A stretch of 64,000 nt of DNA from Procambarus clarkii (Eukaryota; Arthropoda; Malacostraca; Decapoda; Cambaridae): positions 7,325,926 through 7,389,925 of the forward strand of contig NC_091230.1 in assembly GCF_040958095.1 (NCBI RefSeq). The letters are read 5' to 3'. Each line of letters opens with the position of its first letter. Position 1 is the stretch's first letter. The notes beneath the pieces are model-generated. The model was not told the DNA's origin, made no database searches, and saw nothing but the letters and a program-made list of their open reading frames with translations. A program made the position numbers and the translations under genes. This document shows, in pieces, positions 56,834 to 64,000 of the stretch.

Positions 56834-59800
56834 TTTCCAACACTGTTCTTAACTAAAACAGCCTTTCGCTTAGCTAAAAATTGTCAAAGGAATCTTTCAG
56901 CACTGTTCATAACTAACTTTATCCATCGTCAAGTAAGAAAATATAGTCAAAGATATCTATCATCGTCGTTCTTAACTGACATTTATACTTTGTGGAGCAC
57001 TAAAATAGTCAAATGTAACTTTTTCAACACTTTCGTAACTAAAATTATATGTCGTCAAGTAAGAAAAATAGTCAAAGGTGCTCTCCGTTACACCAAAGTT
57101 ACTCTTCGAGAAATCAAAGACACTCTTCAATACATCAAGGACTTACTCAAAGATACCAAAGTTACACTCTAAGACATCCTTCGAGACATCAAAGACATCC
57201 TTTAAGACTTCAATGGGACTCTTCCATTCATCAAAAACATTCTCTAAGCCCTCAAAGTTATTCTCAGAACAATCAAAAGTTATTCCAAGACAACAAAAGT
57301 CATTCTCAGAGCTATCAAAATTATTCTCGGAGTCATCAAAAGGTATTCTCTAACTCACTTTTGGTCATTAAAGTTAATTTCTATGTTATAAAAGTTTGTC
57401 TCAGAGACATCTAAAGTTAATCTTAGAGTTATCAAATGTAATCTCTAACTCTCTTTTGTTCATCAAAGTTGATCTCAGAGTTAACAAAGGTAATCTCTAA
57501 CTCACTCTCGTTCATCAAAGTTGTTTCAAAGACATCAAAGTTATTCAAAGAGCTAACAAAAGTTATTCTCAGAGTCACCTTCGTTCTTCATAGAAACTTT
57601 CCAAAACATCTTTATTCATCAAAGATATTCTCAGAGGCATAAAAGTCATTCTCAGAGCTATCAAACTTGTTCTCAAAGTCATCAAACTTATTCACAGAGT
57701 CATCAAAGTTAATCTAAGACATCATTTTTCATCAAAGATATTCTCTCTAAACCATCAATGTTCTTCTCTAAGACATAAAAGTTATTCTCAGAGTCACCTT
57801 CGTTCGTCAGAGAAACTTTCAAAACATCTTTGTTCATCAAACTTGTTTTCAAAGTCATCAAAAGTTAATCTAAGACATCTTCTTTCATCAAAGTTATTTT
57901 CAGAGACATCTAAAGTTATTCTCAGAGCTATCAAACTTGTTCTCAGAGTCATCAAATGTTATTCTCGAAGTCATCAAAGTTATTTTCAGAGACATCTAAA
58001 GTTAATTTCTATGTTATAAAGTTATTCTCAGAGACATCTAAAGTTAATCTTGGTCATCAAAGTTGTTCTCTAAACATCAATGTTGTTCTCAAAATCATAA
58101 AAGTTATTCCCAGAGCTATCAAAGTTAATCTCAGAGTTATCCAAAGATATTCTCATGTCCACAAAAGTTATTCCAAGAGACGTCAAAGTTGTTTCAAAGA
58201 CATCAAAGTTAATCTCAGTGTTATCCAAAGACATTCTCAGAGACATCTAAAGTTATTCTCTAAGACATCAAAGTTGTTCTAAGAGTTATCAAAAGTTATT
58301 CTCAGTCATGATATGTTATTCTCTAACTCACTTCCATTCATCAAAGACATTCTCTAAGTCCTGAAAGTTATTCTCTAAGACAACAAAGTCTTTCTCAGAG
58401 CTACCAAAGATGTTCTCTAAATCATAAAAGTTAATCTTAACTCACCTTCGTTCATTAGAGAAACTTTCCAATCCATATTCGTTGACCAGAGTTATTCTCA
58501 GAGTCATCAAAGCGATCTCTAATTCATCTTCGTTCTCCAAAGTTGTTCTCTAAGACACCTTCATTCATCAAAGAAACTCTCCTTCTTCCATCATGTTATT
58601 CTTTAAGACATCTTCAATCATAAAATTTTCTCTCCAAAATGTAACTAGTTCAGCTTTTCATACCAAGCCTGCACTTGTTAAAATATATTTTCTCAGTCAC
58701 TTTACCCTAAAACTGTTCTCTGAACTACACTGTTCAAACCTACGTAACCTATCCTCTCCACCCAATGTTACTTAGTTAACGTAACGTTCCTAAACCTAGC
58801 TTTACCTATCCTAACATACCTTACCTTACCTTCCCTATCTTACCTAACTTTACCTATCCTAACATAACTTACCTTACCTTCCCTAACTTAACCTAACTTT
58901 ACCTATCCTAACTTAACTTGCCTTTCATAACCTATCTTTACCTATCCTAACATAACTTACCTTACCTTCCCTATCTTACCTAACTTTACCTATCCTAACA
59001 TAACTTACCTTACATTCCCTAACTTAACCTAACTTTACCTATCTTACCTATCTTACCTAACTTTACCTATGTTACCTTACCTTCCCTAACTTAACCTAAC
59101 TTTACCTATCCTAACTTAACTTACCTAACTTATTCTGCTTAACATAACTTACCTTACCTTCCCTATCTTACCTAACTTTACCTATATTACCTTACCATAC
59201 CTTACCTATCTTACCTGACTTTACCTATCTTACCTAACTTAACCTGCATAACCTAACTTTACCTATGTTACCTTACCTTACCTATCTTACCTAACCTAAC
59301 TTTACCTATGTTACCTTACCTTACCTACCTTTCCTAACTTAACCTGCTTAACCTATCTTACCTAACTTTACCTATGTTACCTTACCTTACCTACCTTTCC
59401 TAACATACCTATCTTACCTAACTTTACCTATCTTACCTAACTTTACCTATCTTACCTAACTTTACCTATGTTACCTTACCTTACCTACCTTACCTAACTT
59501 TACCTATCTTACCTAACTTAACTTTCATAACCTAACTTTACCTATCCTAACATAACTTACCTTACCTTCCCTATCTTACCTAACTTTACCTAACTTGTCT
59601 TACCTAACTTAATCTTACATTCCCAAACTGATGTATCCTAACTTATCTAGTCCAACCAGACATGATCTAACTTAAGTATTCCTTCTTGTCTTTTGTGTTT
59701 CGTCAATCATTGTCTCATATTCATTTACTCATTTCATTAGTTAATTTCTCAAATGGTCACTTATGCAGTTCAAGTGCTATTTGTTAGAGATTGGCTATTT

Positions 59801-60170
59801 AAGCATTTCAAAGAATTTTTGTTATATATGGGCATTTACTCATTTCAAGGGATAATTTCTCAAATGGACGTTTTTGCATTTCAAGTGTTATTTGTTTAAG
59901 ATTTGGTGTTTAACCATTTCAAAGGATTTTTGTTATATATGGGAACTTACTCGTTTCAAGGGCTAATTTCTCAAATGGTCATTTTTGCAGATCAAGGGTT
60001 ATTTGTTAAAGTTCATCAAGTTGCTCATAAGTTGTATTTAGTAGGTTCTATCTTATGTTCTTATTCCCCAACCCTTTAACCTAACCTTTCAGATGTAGTG
60101 TATTGTGTTTTTGACGTATTTGTTGAATATATTATCCTTTTCCTAACCTTTCAGATGTAGTTTTGTTTCT
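56834..60170 (+). repeat. Left arm of giant palindrome
   Basis: Every position x pairs with 120834-x on the right arm without a net indel: for example 57049-57414 matches 63420-63785 and 58593-58775 matches 62059-62241. I found one mismatch in the segments checked (60128 against 60706). Inside are degenerate arrays: AGTTATTCTCAGAG-like units of about 20-24 bp (57060-58590), CTTACCTAACTTTACCTAT-like units (58780-59640), and three ~117-bp units (about 59716-60010). No gene. Confidence 0.95.
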
Positions 60171-60663
60171 TGTTTTTGTATATTTTACCCAAACCCACCA
60201 TCCCACTTAACCTTCTTTCCTTCTTTACTTTGTTTTCACATATAAGTTCATTCTTTATCATAGTAATAATAAAAATTACAATAGTAAAGAATCAGATCTA
60301 CTAAGACTTGAAATTGAGAAACAAGAGCTCAAGGGAGTGAGAGCATGAAAGAAGAGCAAGGAGTAAGAGAGAGGGGGCGGAAGAAAATGGGACCAAAGAA
60401 GAGAGAATTAGAGAGAGTGTGGGCATGAGAGCACTAAGACTTGAATTTGAGAAAAAGAAAAACTAAGTGAATGAGAGTGAGGGTGTGAGAATGGGCGCAT
60501 TAAGACTTGAATTTGAGAAGGAAGAGAGCATTTGAGCAAATGAGTGAGAGAGAGGGGGAGGAAGAGAAAGAATAAGGGAGAGAGATAGAAAAGGAGGGTT
60601 AGAAGGAGTAGGAGAATCAAAGTAAAAGAAGGAAAGAAGGTTTGGGTAAAAATATACAAAAGG
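60171..60663. other. Spacer of giant palindrome
   Basis: 493 bases that are not symmetrical overall, with residual similarity near the edges (CCTTCTTTCCTTCTTT against its complement) separated by indels. The middle is AG-rich with ACTAAGACTTGAATTTGAG-like units at about 60300, 60430 and 60500. Confidence 0.85.
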
Positions 60664-63600
60664 AGAAACAAAACTACATCTGAAAGGTTAGGAAAAGGAT
60701 AATATGTTCAACAAATACGTCAAAAACACAATACACTACATCTGAAAGGTTAGGTTAAAGGGTTGGGGAATAAGAACATAAGATAGAACCTACTAAATAC
60801 AACTTATGAGCAACTTGATGAACTTTAACAAATAACCCTTGATCTGCAAAAATGACCATTTGAGAAATTAGCCCTTGAAACGAGTAAGTTCCCATATATA
60901 ACAAAAATCCTTTGAAATGGTTAAACACCAAATCTTAAACAAATAACACTTGAAATGCAAAAACGTCCATTTGAGAAATTATCCCTTGAAATGAGTAAAT
61001 GCCCATATATAACAAAAATTCTTTGAAATGCTTAAATAGCCAATCTCTAACAAATAGCACTTGAACTGCATAAGTGACCATTTGAGAAATTAACTAATGA
61101 AATGAGTAAATGAATATGAGACAATGATTGACGAAACACAAAAGACAAGAAGGAATACTTAAGTTAGATCATGTCTGGTTGGACTAGATAAGTTAGGATA
61201 CATCAGTTTGGGAATGTAAGATTAAGTTAGGTAAGACAAGTTAGGTAAAGTTAGGTAAGATAGGGAAGGTAAGGTAAGTTATGTTAGGATAGGTAAAGTT
61301 AGGTTATGAAAGTTAAGTTAGGTAAGATAGGTAAAGTTAGGTAAGGTAGGTAAGGTAAGGTAACATAGGTAAAGTTAGGTAAGATAGGTAAAGTTAGGTA
61401 AGATAGGTAAAGTTAGGTAAGATAGGTATGTTAGGAAAGGTAGGTAAGGTAAGGTAACATAGGTAAAGTTAGGTAAGATAGGTTAAGCAGGTTAAGTTAG
61501 GAAAGGTAGGTAAGGTAAGGTAACATAGGTAAAGTTAGGTTAGGTAAGATAGGTAAGGTAAGGTAACATAGGTAAAGTTAGGTTATGCAGGTTAAGTTAG
61601 GTAAGATAGGTAAAGTCAGGTAAGATAGGTAAGGTATGGTAAGGTAATATAGGTAAAGTTAGGTAAGATAGGGAAGGTAAGGTAAGTTATGTTAAGCAGA
61701 ATAAGTTAGGTAAGTTAAGTTAGGATAGGTAAAGTTAGGTTAAGTTAGGGAAGGTAAGGTAACATAGGTAAAGTTAGGTAAGATAGGTAAGATAGGTAAA
61801 GTTAGGTTAAGTTAGGGAATGTAAGGTAAGTTATGTTAGGATAGGTAAAGTTAGGTAAGATAGGGAAGGTAAGGTAAGTTATGTTAGGATAGGTAAAGAT
61901 AGGTTATGAAAGGCAAGTTAAGTTAGGATAGGTAAAGTTAGGTTAAGTTAGGGAAGGTAAGGTAAGTTATGTTAGGATAGGTAAAGTTAGGTAAGATAGG
62001 GAAGGTAAGGTAAGGTATGTTAGGATAGGTAAAGCTAGGTTTAGGAACGTTACGTTAACTAAGTAACATTGGGTGGAGAGGATAGGTTACGTAGGTTTGA
62101 ACAGTGTAGTTCAGAGAACAGTTTTAGGGTAAAGTGACTGAGAAAATATATTTTAACAAGTGCAGGCTTGGTATGAAAAGCTGAACTAGTTACATTTTGG
62201 AGAGAAAATTTTATGATTGAAGATGTCTTAAAGAATAACATGATGGAAGAAGGAGAGTTTCTTTGATGAATGAAGGTGTCTTAGAGAACAACTTTGGAGA
62301 ACGAAGATGAATTAGAGATCGCTTTGATGACTCTGAGAATAACTCTGGTCAACGAATATGGATTGGAAAGTTTCTCTAATGAACGAAGGTGAGTTAAGAT
62401 TAACTTTTATGATTTAGAGAACATCTTTGGTAGCTCTGAGAAAGACTTTGTTGTCTTAGAGAATAACTTTCAGGACTTAGAGAATGTCTTTGATGAATGG
62501 AAGTGAGTTAGAGAATAACATATCATGACTGAGAATAACTTTTGATAACTCTTAGAACAACTTTGATGTCTTAGAGAATAACTTTAGATGTCTCTGAGAA
62601 TGTCTTTGGATAACACTGAGATTAACTTTGATGTCTTTGAAACAACTTTGACGTCTCTTGGAATAACTTTTGTGGACATGAGAATATCTTTGGATAACTC
62701 TGAGATTAACTTTGATAGCTCTGGGAATAACTTTTATGATTTTGAGAACAACATTGATGTTTAGAGAACAACTTTGATGACCAAGATTAACTTTAGATGT
62801 CTCTGAGAATAACTTTATAACATAGAAATTAACTTTAGATGTCTCTGAAAATAACTTTGATGACTTCGAGAATAACATTTGATGACTCTGAGAACAAGTT
62901 TGATAGCTCTGAGAATAACTTTAGATGTCTCTGAAAATAACTTTGATGAAAGAAGATGTCTTAGATTAACTTTTGATGACTTTGAAAACAAGTTTGATGA
63001 ACAAAGATGTTTTGAAAGTTTCTCTGACGAACGAAGGTGACTCTGAGAATAACTTTTATGTCTTAGAGAAGAACATTGATGGTTTAGAGAGAATATCTTT
63101 GATGAAAAATGATGTCTTAGATTAACTTTGATGACTCTGTGAATAAGTTTGATGACTTTGAGAACAAGTTTGATAGCTCTGAGAATGACTTTTATGCCTC
63201 TGAGAATATCTTTGATGAATAAAGATGTTTTGGAAAGTTTCTATGAAGAACGAAGGTGACTCTGAGAATAACTTTTGTTAGCTCTTTGAATAACTTTGAT
63301 GTCTTTGAAACAACTTTGATGAACGAGAGTGAGTTAGAGATTACCTTTGTTAACTCTGAGATCAACTTTGATGAACAAAAGAGAGTTAGAGATTACATTT
63401 GATAACTCTAAGATTAACTTTAGATGTCTCTGAGACAAACTTTTATAACATAGAAATTAACTTTAATGACCAAAAGTGAGTTAGAGAATACCTTTTGATG
63501 ACTCCGAGAATAATTTTGATAGCTCTGAGAATGACTTTTGTTGTCTTGGAATAACTTTTGATTGTTCTGAGAATAACTTTGAGGGCTTAGAGAATGTTTT

Positions 63601-64000
63601 TGATGAATGGAAGAGTCCCATTGAAGTCTTAAAGGATGTCTTTGATGTCTCGAAGGATGTCTTAGAGTGTAACTTTGGTATCTTTGAGTAAGTCCTTGAT
63701 GTATTGAAGAGTGTCTTTGATTTCTCGAAGAGTAACTTTGGTGTAACGGAGAGCACCTTTGACTATTTTTCTTACTTGACGACATATAATTTTAGTTACG
63801 AAAGTGTTGAAAAAGTTACATTTGACTATTTTAGTGCTCCACAAAGTATAAATGTCAGTTAAGAACGACGATGATAGATATCTTTGACTATATTTTCTTA
63901 CTTGACGATGGATAAAGTTAGTTATGAACAGTGCTGAAAGATTCCTTTGACAATTTTTAGCTAAGCGAAAGGCTGTTTTAGTTAAGAACAGTGTTGGAAA
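60664..64000 (-). repeat. Right arm of giant palindrome (continues past window)
   Basis: Reverse complement of 56834-60170, still matching at the last base of the window, so the true arm is longer. Contains the same arrays in reverse order. Confidence 0.95.

Noticed and set aside
57049..58775. Frames of 60-121 codons in the palindrome arms
   Set aside because: Low-complexity repeat translation (HQSYS, SKLFSE); duplicated only because the arms are duplicated.

Overview
This is eukaryotic, repeat-dominated DNA with no bacterial or phage features. Four things suggest an arthropod, most likely a decapod crustacean: dense Penelope-like (PLE) and CR1/L2-like retroelements, very long (AC)n and (AT)n tracts, several tRNA-derived SINEs, and CCTAA/TTAGG-type sequence. 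That assignment is inference. Almost every long open frame is either a transposon or a tandem array that happens to lack stops.

Layout. 1-2116 is a 260-bp satellite whose unit is tRNA-derived. 2130-2558 is a PLE-like fragment with a recognisable hammerhead ribozyme. 2589-4945 is simple sequence and a GA-rich tract. 4964-23240 is a stack of CR1/L2-like non-LTR retrotransposons (L1-L5). Two LTR elements sit inside them with 4-bp target duplications: LTR-1 at 9484-14980 in L2 (ACTC) and LTR-2 at 18624-20883 in L3 (GAGG). L5 sits inside L4 (AAGGG). 23500-25130 is a decayed reverse transcriptase on the minus strand. 25144-32318 holds SINEs and minisatellites. 32770-38230 is a third LTR element whose leader carries (AC)n-L7-(AC)n-L8-(AC)n. 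38899-42238 holds two candidate host exons on the minus strand, separated by an intron made almost wholly of tandem arrays. 42391-49011 is a head-to-head pair of intact, seemingly identical PLE copies (821 codons each: RT plus GIY-YIG endonuclease) with a truncated third copy between them. A foldback element with a telomere-like core (49119-49497), a decayed PLE (49591-51246), a non-LTR 3' end with target duplication (51467-51798) and a weak host exon (52146-52200) follow. 52580-56833 is minisatellites. 56834-64000 is a giant palindrome with arms of at least 3.3 kb that run off the window edge.

How the parts fit. The strongest signals concern retroelement behaviour. PLE units carry hammerhead-type folds just upstream of the ORF and abut (TA)n tracts. 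CR1/L2-like copies start and end in (AC)n, giving element trains. LTR elements show internal deletions that leave a 5' LTR and a stub of the 3' LTR. The only host-gene evidence is two or three small minus-strand exons with compatible splice phases, encoding at least one membrane segment. If they are real, most of 39-52 kb is intronic.
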